Source: Providencia huaxiensis (lineage in GTDB: Bacteria > Pseudomonadota > Gammaproteobacteria > Enterobacterales > Enterobacteriaceae). Taken from it: DNA of 64,000 nt. Position numbers and translations under genes: made by a program. Below are positions 1 through 7,671 of the stretch, piece after piece. Numbering within the stretch: position 1 is the first letter of the stretch; each line of letters starts with the position of its first letter. The notes below the pieces were generated by a model. It was given only the letters and a program-made list of their open reading frames with translations, was not told the origin of the DNA and did not search any database. The stretch is from assembly GCF_002843235.3 (NCBI RefSeq), contig NZ_CP031123.2, forward strand, positions 4,030,001-4,094,000, in the 5' to 3' direction.

Positions 1-635
1 AATGCGAGTGGCCTAAATAATGAAATAAACTGGTGATAGTGTTCTGAAATTTCTTGCAAAGACCAAGCATGGGAAACCAGTTCTTTGAGGTTTTTTTCTG
101 AGCGGCTATAGGGGTAATCTGCGTGAAAATAAATTGTATTTTCAGTCGCATTGAGTTCATTGAGTAGCGTAGCTACATCACTTTGTGCACAGCTTGGTGC
201 CGCCATGAGTGAGGTATTAAATTGCCCGAAACCGAGCCAACTAAGTTCCTTTTTTAGCCTGATTTTTTCATCTTTTTCAGCGGTTTCAAGAAGGAGTAAA
301 TCCCACTTTCCATCCCAATCAGGTTGTTCTGCGAGATAAATTTTATTTTCTGCACGGCGAAATCGGCTTTGCCCGCGCTCAGAAATACGGTAATAGCTGC
401 GACGGCCGATTTTTTCTGTATCAAGCCAACCTTCTTTTTGTAAGCGGAAAACAGACGTTCGGACAAAACGATCAGTAAAACCCATCGGCTCTAACAGCTT
501 AGTTAAGCTTCCTAACCACACTTCGCCACCACGATGGTGCAAAGCATCACCATATAGTGAGCTAATTAAAGAGGTGCCGCTAATAGGTTGGCTTGCTATT
601 GCATGTTGTATGAATTGGTTAAGTTTATTTTCCAT
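1..635 (-). CDS. paaX: Phenylacetate operon repressor PaaX (partial, C-terminus outside window)
   Basis: The reverse strand reads open from an ATG at 635 to the left edge (about 211 codons) with no stop. The protein begins MENKLNQFIQHAIASQ and contains the PaaX-type N-terminal winged helix (residues about 20-90, including RTSVFRLQKEGWL and GRRSYYRISERG), followed by the start of the PaaX central domain. Known family role: a GntR-like repressor of paaZ and paaA-K that is released by phenylacetyl-CoA. The C-terminal ligand-binding part is missing only because the window ends. In E. coli paaX follows paaK directly; here about 7 kb of foreign-looking DNA separates them, so this copy needs its own promoter in the 636-708 stretch. 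Confidence 0.9.
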   Translation of the reverse strand, partial: MENKLNQFIQHAIASQPISGTSLISSLYGDALHHRGGEVWLGSLTKLLEPMGFTDRFVRTSVFRLQKEGWLDTEKIGRRSYYRISERGQSRFRRAENKIYLAEQPDWDGKWDLLLLETAEKDEKIRLKKELSWLGFGQFNTSLMAAPSCAQSDVATLLNELNATENTIYFHADYPYSRSEKNLKELVSHAWSLQEISEHYHQFISLFRPLA

Positions 636-708
636 TTATATTTCATCTATAAAATTTATGTATCAGAAGGCTTACTGAATAGTAGACATAAATTTAAAGG
701 TTGTCTTT

Positions 709-852
709 GAAGTGACCCTATAAAGTTGATACTTTTAGTTAAATGGCTTGTAAGGCCTGATTTCGGTATTCAACTGGAGTCAGGTCTTTTAATTTGATTT
801 TTATCCATTTGGTATTGCAATACTCTTCAATAGTGCTGAGGCTGTTTTTACC
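709..852 (-). mobile_element. Eroded 3' end of an IS3-family (IS150-group) insertion sequence
   Basis: Read on the reverse strand, 739-852 encodes a tail ending KLKDLTPVEYRNQALQAI and a stop, which is the characteristic C-terminus of IS3-family OrfB transposases (the K-x-K-L-K-G-L-x-P-V-x-Y-R motif). Just beyond the stop, 709-731 resembles an IS150-group terminal inverted repeat (GTCACTTC at its outer end). Upstream the frame degenerates, with an in-frame stop around 880, and the DDE catalytic part is absent. This is therefore a dead fragment. Its outer end lies only about 74 bp from the paaX start codon, marking the left boundary of the accessory insert. Confidence 0.75.
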
Positions 853-1406
853 TGTGTGGATGATCAAGCGATCACGTTCCTAGTCGTATCGAACATTCAC
901 AATATTGTCGCTCTTTATAGTGTGGAACAACGTACTTAATATTGGTTAGCACCATGTCAAAGCCTGATAGGACTTCAAAGGTAAGTTTCTTTTGAGCCTG
1001 TTATTAAGTCTGAGTAGCAGGTATATCGGAACTACGAAAGTGAGTAAATGATCATAATGAAACTGACCCACCTGTACCAATGACGAATGGCAGATGAAAA
1101 AATAAATTATAGTGTTGAAAATACTCAATTACTCGTTTGATTTATAATTAAGCTTTGAATTCTAATTATTCAGTTTATGGGTAACAATTTCAATTATTTG
1201 TTCTTAAAAGGAAAAAATAAGTGCACTAATTGCTAGAAATAAAGATGTTTACTGTATGAACAAAAGTGTTGCGGGAATTAATATTTGTAACATATCTTGT
1301 TTGCATTAAGAGTAGAAAACAATATTAATTGTTTATTAATAAGATTAGATATCTTTTTTCTTGTTTTTAGTTACTACCAACAATTAAAAAATGGAGTTTT
1401 ACTGGT
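853..1406. other. AT-rich non-coding stretch with possible transposase debris
   Basis: I see no intact gene here. A 60-codon reverse-strand frame (946-1128) ends in residues resembling the tail of an IS481-type transposase (a pattern like HLLTFV...RLNNRLKRNLPLKSYQAL), but it lacks any catalytic part and the match is by eye only. From about 1130 to 1406 the DNA is very AT-rich and must contain the promoter of the following six-gene cluster. No unambiguous -35/-10 pair stands out. Confidence 0.4.
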
Positions 1407-2192
1407 ATGAATAATGACGTGAATGAATATCTTAGAAGAGTGAAAGTTTCCCCCTCTAAATTGTCAAAGCTTGAGTTTTTATTCAGACTTCATCATGCTC
1501 ACTTTTATTCAATTCCATTTGAAAATATAGATATGAAGCGGAACGCTTTAGAATCTATATCTACTCAGGATGTTATGAAAAGAATTATTTATAGTAACCG
1601 AGGGGGAATGTGTTTTGAACTTTCCATTTTAATAAAATTCGTATTTAAGCATTTCGGTTATAATTACGGGATTAGATTAGGGAGAGTTTTAACGCCTAAA
1701 ATAACACCCGCAACACACCAATTTTTTATTGTAAATATAGATGGAGATAAATGGATATTCGATGTTGGTTATGGAGCTAAAGGTCCTCGCTCTTTACTTA
1801 AATTATCTGATGGTTATTTACATGAGCATCCATTTTTATCCTCAAGAGTTGAAAGACACAATGAGCATGGTTGGATTGTTTCAATAAAAGAAAATAGCCA
1901 ACCAAATGCAAATTGGGAAAACATATATTCTTTTCATGATATTGAAGTACTCAAGCAAGATGTGGAAATGGCTTATTTTTATATCCTACACTCTTCAAAC
2001 AGCCTTCTCAATAAAAATGTAGTAGTGAGCTTACCGAAAGAAATGGGAAGAATTAGCATACGTAATAATGTATTTACAGAAGTAAAAGGACATTGCGCAT
2101 CAAACATAAATATTACGAATAAACATATGATGTCAGATTTGCTGTTTGAACGTTTTGGGATTGATATCCCTTCCTCTCTCCTTACTAACTAG
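1407..2192 (+). CDS. Arylamine N-acetyltransferase-family protein (possible amide synthase)
   Basis: The 261-residue length is close to bacterial NAT enzymes. The catalytic triad is visible: Cys69 in RGGMCFE, His104 in ATHQFFIV and Asp119 in IFDVGYG, at the family's usual spacing. NATs transfer acetyl or other acyl groups from CoA to arylamines, hydrazines or N-hydroxyarylamines. NAT-fold amide synthases such as RifF instead release an acyl chain as an amide. A GGAG lies about ten bases before the ATG. It opens a run of six co-directional genes that includes an AurF-type amine oxygenase, so an arylamine or N-oxygenated amine substrate is plausible (inference). Low GC compared with the paa genes suggests transfer. 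Confidence 0.85.
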   Translation: MNNDVNEYLRRVKVSPSKLSKLEFLFRLHHAHFYSIPFENIDMKRNALESISTQDVMKRIIYSNRGGMCFELSILIKFVFKHFGYNYGIRLGRVLTPKITPATHQFFIVNIDGDKWIFDVGYGAKGPRSLLKLSDGYLHEHPFLSSRVERHNEHGWIVSIKENSQPNANWENIYSFHDIEVLKQDVEMAYFYILHSSNSLLNKNVVVSLPKEMGRISIRNNVFTEVKGHCASNINITNKHMMSDLLFERFGIDIPSSLLTN

Positions 2193-2206
2193 AGAAATAA
2201 AAATCC

Positions 2207-2779
2207 ATGAATGCAACATATCTCATTGTACCTGGATATACAAATTCAGGTAAGGGTCATTGGCAATCCTACATGGAAAGAAAATATAGTAATGTCATTC
2301 GTGTGCAACAAGATGATTGGAATAATCCATCACGGTATGAATGGGTCGAAAAAATAGATAAAGCAGTTAATGATATTGAGGGAAACATTGTACTTCTGGG
2401 TCATAGTTGTGGAGCGGTAGCCATTACTCAATGGGCTGCCTTAAATGCTTGCGAGAAGATAAAGGCATTAATTCTTGTTGCTCCAGTAGATGTTGACTCT
2501 GAAATAGCGATTACTCCGATTAAAAATCAGAGGCCATTACCATTATGTTCACTAAATACCAAATCGTTGCTTATATTTAGCAATAATGATGAATACTTAA
2601 GTGAGTCTCGTGCAATTTATTTAGCAAAATTATGGGGTTGTACGACCCATTTTATTCATAACGCTGGTCATATTCACACCAATGCTGGATTCGGAGAATG
2701 GACAGAAGGTGAGACTTTATTTGAAGAATTCACAGGTTTTTTATTACTAGATTCGAGAGAAGGGGCTGAAGATGTTTGA
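2207..2779 (+). CDS. RBBP9/YdeN-type alpha/beta serine hydrolase
   Basis: This 190-residue protein has the RBBP9/YdeN layout: N-terminal YLIVPGYTNSGKGHWQ, the nucleophile elbow GHSCGA (Ser67), an acidic residue in the SNNDEYLS segment and a C-terminal histidine in NAGHIHTNAGFG. The family consists of small cytosolic serine hydrolases with poorly defined substrates. The gene sits 14 bases after the NAT-like gene and overlaps the transporter gene by 8 bases, which implies translational coupling. In the cluster it could hydrolyse an acyl intermediate or act as an off-loading or editing enzyme; that is inference. Confidence 0.8.
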   Translation: MNATYLIVPGYTNSGKGHWQSYMERKYSNVIRVQQDDWNNPSRYEWVEKIDKAVNDIEGNIVLLGHSCGAVAITQWAALNACEKIKALILVAPVDVDSEIAITPIKNQRPLPLCSLNTKSLLIFSNNDEYLSESRAIYLAKLWGCTTHFIHNAGHIHTNAGFGEWTEGETLFEEFTGFLLLDSREGAEDV

Positions 2780-3953
2780 GGATATCAAACAGTTTTCTCC
2801 TGCTGTGCGCCATTTCCTTATTGCAACGTTCTTAATGGGATTAAGTAATGGAATGTTTGATACGGTTTATAATTTTTACCTAGAAGCTCGCGGTGTGGAT
2901 AAAACAGAAATTGGTTACATTTATGCGGTTGCAATGTGCATAATGGCTGGTGTTGTAATTCCATTGATATATCTAAGCAGACGTATGTCTCAAAAAAAAC
3001 TACTTATTATTTTTTCATTCATTTACGCAGTGCCATTCATTCTATTGCCAATAGTTTCCTCTGTATGGGTAAGTGCAATTACACTTGGATTAATACTTTC
3101 AGGTATGATTGCATTATTATCTTTGGGTAATTCATTGACTGGCTCAAATACTAAATCTGAAAGTAGGACAACACTATTCAGTTGTTTTTTTGTTGCTTAT
3201 TTAGGTGCAGCAATGATAGGCTCGCTAATAGTTAGTTTTATAACTTATTATCTAAAGTCAATGGCTCTAATAAATTTTCAGCTAATTCTTGTAACTTCTT
3301 TTATTTCTTCAATTTTGATGATCTATTTTCGTTTTAAATCTATTGGCGGGCTTTCTGAACCTGAGAATGATGAAAGCAAATTTACCTGGGGAAATAAAAT
3401 GGAATGGGGGAATTTTTCTAAATTATTCTTAGCATCTTTATTTTTAGGTGCTTCTATTACATTAATATTTAGGTTTGTTAATGTTTTATTTAATTTAGCT
3501 TATTCCATGAATGTGAGTGAAATATCTCTAATAATGAGCATTGATAAAATAATTAGTATTGTAGGTGCGTTATTTGCACCACTTCTTATTAATAGGCTTA
3601 CATTGAAGCCGACTATAGTGATAATTGGAATATTAACCGCTTTATGTCTTTATCTACAGTCACTCCATATATCGGTAGTCATTTTTATTTTACTATATTT
3701 TATCAGATTATTGCTAAATTATTGTTTGATGCCGCTTTTAGATACTCTAGCAATTACCGGTTTTTCTACTGAAAGAACGCTTTTATCTACAAGTGTGCGA
3801 CAGCTTGCATTTTATTTAGGGAGTGCCCTATCGGCCATAACTTATGGGAAGTTATTAGATGCGGGATATTGGGAGAGAGCTTTAGTTATATCTTCTATTC
3901 TTGCATTTGTCGGAGCTATCTTCATGAGTCTTATTCATGTAAAAAACAAATAA
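2772..3953 (+). CDS. MFS transporter, probable exporter of the cluster product
   Basis: A 393-residue integral membrane protein with about twelve hydrophobic segments split in two halves by a polar loop around residues 195-215 (GGLSEPENDESKF). The first inter-helix loop region carries a basic stretch (YLSRRMSQKK) as in major facilitator proteins. The start codon overlaps the end of the hydrolase gene and has an AAGGGG just upstream. No substrate can be read from sequence. Its position inside a biosynthesis-like operon suggests export or self-protection, which is inference. Confidence 0.8.
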   Translation: MFEDIKQFSPAVRHFLIATFLMGLSNGMFDTVYNFYLEARGVDKTEIGYIYAVAMCIMAGVVIPLIYLSRRMSQKKLLIIFSFIYAVPFILLPIVSSVWVSAITLGLILSGMIALLSLGNSLTGSNTKSESRTTLFSCFFVAYLGAAMIGSLIVSFITYYLKSMALINFQLILVTSFISSILMIYFRFKSIGGLSEPENDESKFTWGNKMEWGNFSKLFLASLFLGASITLIFRFVNVLFNLAYSMNVSEISLIMSIDKIISIVGALFAPLLINRLTLKPTIVIIGILTALCLYLQSLHISVVIFILLYFIRLLLNYCLMPLLDTLAITGFSTERTLLSTSVRQLAFYLGSALSAITYGKLLDAGYWERALVISSILAFVGAIFMSLIHVKNK

Positions 3954-3984
3954 TATTTCTATATCTAATATGTAGGGGGTATAA

Positions 3985-4890
3985 ATGAAAACTGCTTTTG
4001 AAATACCAGATAGTCATAGCGTTGAATTGATGTTATCCAAACTTTCGATGCTTTGGGCAAATAGAGCCGCAGTTAATAATAAACATTTAGACTACGCAGA
4101 TCTTGTTTTCGATGCTACAAAGAGTGACTTCAGTGAATCATTATTACCATTTAGAAACCACGATGCGTGGAAGGAAGCTCCTGAAATCGTTAAAAGCCGA
4201 TGCTTATCATACGCATGGGGAATTTATAATTTAAAGACAATCTATATAGAATGCGATGTAGTTACTCCGGCTTGTGAAGATATTATTAAATGTCCACCGA
4301 CTAACTCTAAGAATAGAGCTAGATTACAGGATGTGATGTCCGAAGCTCTTCTTGATGAAGCTTTGCATACAAGAATGTCGATTATGGCATGTAATTATAT
4401 TTATGACCGTAGAAAATTAGAGCATCTAAATTATACTGATTTTAATTTGATTAAAGCTCGTCAGGTAATGCTTTCGGATTGTACAGCTGAGTGGCAAAGA
4501 CGACTAACTTGTTTTGCCGTGGCGTGCGCTAGTGAAACTTTGATAACCGACTATCTAAAGGTTATGGCAGAAGATTGCAGTATTCAAAATATTTGTCATG
4601 AGGTTACAAAGACTCACGCTCATGATGAGTGGAGCCATTCTAGTGTTTTCAGTTATGTTGCTTATGATATTGTCCGTGATTTAGGTTTTAGTGAGCGTAA
4701 ATATATGAGAGATATAATGCTGAGAACTGTTAACCTTTTTGCTGATAATGAACTTGGATCTTGGAAGGAGGCTTTTAAGCTTTCAGGTATGCCTCACGCA
4801 AGAGATATTATTGAAGAAACTGATAACTTAAATGAAATTCAGATTTATTTAGAATCGGCAGAAGCTGTAATTACCAGAATAGGCTTATAG
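3985..4890 (+). CDS. AurF-type di-iron N-oxygenase
   Basis: This 301-residue helical protein matches the p-aminobenzoate N-oxygenase (AurF/CmlI) family. All seven expected metal ligands can be placed: Glu89, Glu125 and His128 (DEALH), Glu184 (ASETL), and His211, Glu215 and His218 (HAHDEWSH). Their spacings (36, 3, 56, 27, 4, 3) nearly equal those in AurF (35, 3, 57, 27, 4, 3). Family members oxidise primary amines stepwise to hydroxylamine, nitroso or nitro groups using O2. AGGGGG precedes the ATG. The next gene encodes a flavin/[2Fe-2S] reductase, a natural electron donor. The substrate cannot be read from sequence. Confidence 0.87.
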   Translation: MKTAFEIPDSHSVELMLSKLSMLWANRAAVNNKHLDYADLVFDATKSDFSESLLPFRNHDAWKEAPEIVKSRCLSYAWGIYNLKTIYIECDVVTPACEDIIKCPPTNSKNRARLQDVMSEALLDEALHTRMSIMACNYIYDRRKLEHLNYTDFNLIKARQVMLSDCTAEWQRRLTCFAVACASETLITDYLKVMAEDCSIQNICHEVTKTHAHDEWSHSSVFSYVAYDIVRDLGFSERKYMRDIMLRTVNLFADNELGSWKEAFKLSGMPHARDIIEETDNLNEIQIYLESAEAVITRIGL

Positions 4891-4909
4891 CTTAAATAGA
4901 GAGTATGCA

Positions 4910-5935
4910 ATGAAACTCACTTTAGTAGAGTCACATATGTTAACCGACAAGATCAGGATGTTTCTTCTTAAACCGACATTAGATTCAGATATTCTAACTG
5001 ACGCAGTTCCTGGAAAACATTTCAACTTCCAATTTATTGGAAGAGATAAACGATTAAAACAACGTAGTTATACACTGGTATCTCAGGATATAAATAACCA
5101 CTATAAATTTATTATTGAGAACAGAGGATGCGATAGTGAATCTTCAACAATATGGAAATTGTTATTAGATAATGTAGGCATTAGCATTTTTGGGATCGGA
5201 GGTGAAATAACATTTGATACTATTAAAAATAGTAGAAATGTACTTTTACTTGCAGGAGGAATTGGTATAACGCTACCTATTTCTCTAATTTATGAATGCG
5301 CTAAATATTATAGCCACATAATGTCAGGTAAGAACATCCAATTAGTTATAAGTTATCCCAGTCTTAGAGATATTCCATATTTAAATGAGCTTCTTGACTT
5401 TCATATGAAATATCAATGGTTTACATTGTGCGTTAACATTACGCGCTCTAAATTAAGAAAGACCAGTGATATTATTAATATGGGCAGAATAGACTTAGCA
5501 ACTGAAAAAACAAATGGAATTCCAGATACAGTGGTTATTTGTGGAAGCAGAATGTTTACGGAATCCATGATTAAAGGTGTTAGATGCAACTTTCCACAAG
5601 CATCTATTTTTACGGAATTTTTTGGCTCAACTCAGGTTCAACTTACTAACTCCGAAGAACTCAACAAAGATAAAAGTATTGTAAGAGTAAAGGACTTCGA
5701 TACGCCATTGTTAATAGATAATAATAGAACTGTGTTAGATAACCTATTACAGAATAATATCCCTATTAGATATATTTGTTATTCGGGGATTTGTGGTAGC
5801 TGTAAATATAGATTAATTAGAGGTTCGGTGTTGAACCATCCTGATTTTTGTTTAACAGAAAAAGAAAAGGCTGAGAATATTCACCTTGCCTGTTGTTCTT
5901 TTCCTAAAACTGATATTGATATTGAACTCGTCTGA
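4910..5935 (+). CDS. Ferredoxin-NAD(P)H oxidoreductase with C-terminal [2Fe-2S] domain
   Basis: In order, this 341-residue protein shows a flavin-binding barrel with RSYTL (about residues 50-55), a pyridine-nucleotide domain with LLLAGGIGITLP (about 112-125) and VVICGSRMF, and a plant-type ferredoxin domain with C-x4-C-x2-C (CYSGICGSC) and a late Cys in HLACC. This is the layout of phthalate dioxygenase reductase/VanB-type electron-transfer proteins. It lies 19 bases after the AurF-like gene and is its likely dedicated reductase. A linked reductase is uncommon for AurF homologues, which often borrow electrons from housekeeping systems. Confidence 0.85.
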   Translation: MKLTLVESHMLTDKIRMFLLKPTLDSDILTDAVPGKHFNFQFIGRDKRLKQRSYTLVSQDINNHYKFIIENRGCDSESSTIWKLLLDNVGISIFGIGGEITFDTIKNSRNVLLLAGGIGITLPISLIYECAKYYSHIMSGKNIQLVISYPSLRDIPYLNELLDFHMKYQWFTLCVNITRSKLRKTSDIINMGRIDLATEKTNGIPDTVVICGSRMFTESMIKGVRCNFPQASIFTEFFGSTQVQLTNSEELNKDKSIVRVKDFDTPLLIDNNRTVLDNLLQNNIPIRYICYSGICGSCKYRLIRGSVLNHPDFCLTEKEKAENIHLACCSFPKTDIDIELV

Positions 5936-5958
5936 GATTACAAATACAAGGAAATTCA

Positions 5959-7209
5959 ATGAGCAATAAATGTGTATTGATTGTAGATCCGTTTTCCAGT
6001 GGAGCAACTTTTGTTGGGCGAGTTAAAAAATACTTTGGTTATGATGTGATTGCATTAATAACTAATAATGAGCTTCCTGCTGTAATCTTGAATTCATTCA
6101 AGGAAGAGGACTATTCATTCGTTTTTTATTCCACCTCTCATGATGATGCTGCACGCCAAATAGAATTATATTTAGGTCGAGCCCCTGATTTTATAGTATG
6201 CGGTTCTGAGCCTGGTGTACTTATTTTTGATCAATTAAGTAACAGGTGGAACTTATTACCTAATATATTTAAGCTTAGCCAAACTAGGCGAAATAAGTAT
6301 TTGATGCAAAATCGACTAAAGCTTGATGGAATACGTTACATTCCACACTACAGAGCCAGAAAATTAATAAATATGCTGGCATGGTGCGATGAAAATAATT
6401 TTGCTGAATATGTTGTAAAACCAATTTACTCTTTTGGAACTGATGGTGTTTTTTTCTGTAAAGATAAAAAAGAAGTTGAGAAAGCATTTAATTTGTTAAT
6501 TAATACGTATGACTATTCTGGTAATAAAAATAATGAATTATTAATTGAACAAAAAATAGAGGGTATTGAGTATGTAGTGGATGCTGTAACAAGTAATGGA
6601 GTTCACTTTATTGTGAACATATTCAGATATATAAAGCAAGAGGTGCAAGGTGTACCGATTTATCATCAGATGGTAACGGAACCAATAGAAGAACATCTTG
6701 AATTGGTAAATTATACAAAGTCTATACTCACGTCTCTTGGTATATGTAATGGTACATCACATAATGAAATAATACTGTCTTCTGAGGGGCCTGTATTAGT
6801 TGAATCAGGAGCAAGAATGCATGGAGGGTTAGGGCCAACCATTGTCGAACGATGTAACACTCACTCTTTGATTGATCTTAGCTTAATTGTACGGATTGAC
6901 CCTGCTAAATTCATAGAGAAAACACGTATACCACCTACATTACATTGCTATGGAATAGAGTATTTTCTTAGTTCAACCAATGCAGGGTATGTAAAAGAAA
7001 TAAACATAGAAAATCTTTGTGGACCCTTAGAAAGTTATGGTTTAACTGTTTGTAAATTAAAGACTAAGGACTATTTAGAGAAAACGGTTGATTTGATTAC
7101 TTCCTACGGAAGAATAGTTTTTTTTAATAACGACCGTGAGATTTTATCATCTGATGTTAAAACTGTTGTTGATTTAGAGAAAACTGGGAAATTAATTACT
7201 TTTATGTAG
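5959..7209 (+). CDS. ATP-grasp ligase (predicted amide/peptide bond former)
   Basis: This 416-residue protein carries the ATP-grasp signature: YVVKPIYSFGTDGV (nucleotide-binding lysine and glycine loop, about residues 153-166), LIEQKIEGIEYVVD (about 195-208), and a Mg-binding segment with HNEIIL and VESGARMHGG (about 272-293). The N-terminal part looks like the pre-ATP-grasp domain of BacD-like L-amino-acid ligases and similar stand-alone ligases. Known chemistry: an acylphosphate forms from a carboxylate and is captured by an amine. It is the last gene of the six-gene run; AAGGAAA precedes the ATG. The partner substrates are unknown. Confidence 0.85.
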   Translation: MSNKCVLIVDPFSSGATFVGRVKKYFGYDVIALITNNELPAVILNSFKEEDYSFVFYSTSHDDAARQIELYLGRAPDFIVCGSEPGVLIFDQLSNRWNLLPNIFKLSQTRRNKYLMQNRLKLDGIRYIPHYRARKLINMLAWCDENNFAEYVVKPIYSFGTDGVFFCKDKKEVEKAFNLLINTYDYSGNKNNELLIEQKIEGIEYVVDAVTSNGVHFIVNIFRYIKQEVQGVPIYHQMVTEPIEEHLELVNYTKSILTSLGICNGTSHNEIILSSEGPVLVESGARMHGGLGPTIVERCNTHSLIDLSLIVRIDPAKFIEKTRIPPTLHCYGIEYFLSSTNAGYVKEINIENLCGPLESYGLTVCKLKTKDYLEKTVDLITSYGRIVFFNNDREILSSDVKTVVDLEKTGKLITFM

Positions 7210-7237
7210 TTAATGAAAACATGTAGTTAATTAAAAC
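7204..7237. repeat. 17-bp tandem duplication at the cluster's right end
   Basis: ATGTAGTTAATGAAAAC (7204-7220) is followed immediately by ATGTAGTTAATTAAAAC (7221-7237), differing at one base. The first copy contains the stop codon of the ATP-grasp gene. It is a simple tandem duplication. Confidence 0.85.
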
Positions 7238-7671
7238 GTCTTGCAATGGGAACAGCGGAACTAATTCAATATGCTCTTCTTAAAGAGTAATATACAACTA
7301 AATGATCTAACGCTTCGATAAATTTTGCTATGTTTTCGTAACTAAAGTCACTGTCTGACTGTTTGTAGAGATGATTGAGTCATTTCCCTCATCATGCTCT
7401 TCCTAGTGTTTCTTGAAGTCCGGCAACAAGCGGCTTTTGTAAGCCCAGCTTGAACAACTGATGTTCACTAAGTCGTGAAAGATCTTTCATAGCTTTTCCT
7501 TATTCGGGTTTTTTCTTAGTCCATCGCGGAGTCTCTTTCTCACGAAAAAGACTCTCAGTAATTGGTTGTTAAGCTACTGGGGGACTTCACTTCCATTACC
7601 TGTTTTAAACACTTTCTCAGAGATTAAGGCATATCAGAGTAGTTCATTCCAATATGCCTTAATAATTTGAA
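7238..7671. other. Non-coding junction between accessory cluster and paaK
   Basis: I recognise no gene in this stretch. A 32-codon reverse-strand frame (7392-7490, starting MKDLSRLSEHQLFKLGLQ) is preceded by an AAGGAAAAG that could serve as a ribosome site, but it has no recognisable relative and may be the beginning of a truncated gene. Composition is mixed, and the join with paa-type sequence lies somewhere before the inverted repeat at 7626-7660. Confidence 0.4.
7626..7660 (-). terminator. Hairpin behind paaK
   Basis: AAGGCATAT (7626-7634) and ATATGCCTT (7652-7660) form a perfect 9-bp stem with a 17-base loop, 11 bases downstream of the paaK stop. There is no good U-tract, so it may be a 3'-end stabiliser instead of a strong terminator. 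Confidence 0.45.

Noticed and set aside
946..1128. 60-codon reverse frame as a real small gene
   Set aside because: No ribosome site; the only resemblance is to a transposase tail, so it is treated as debris.
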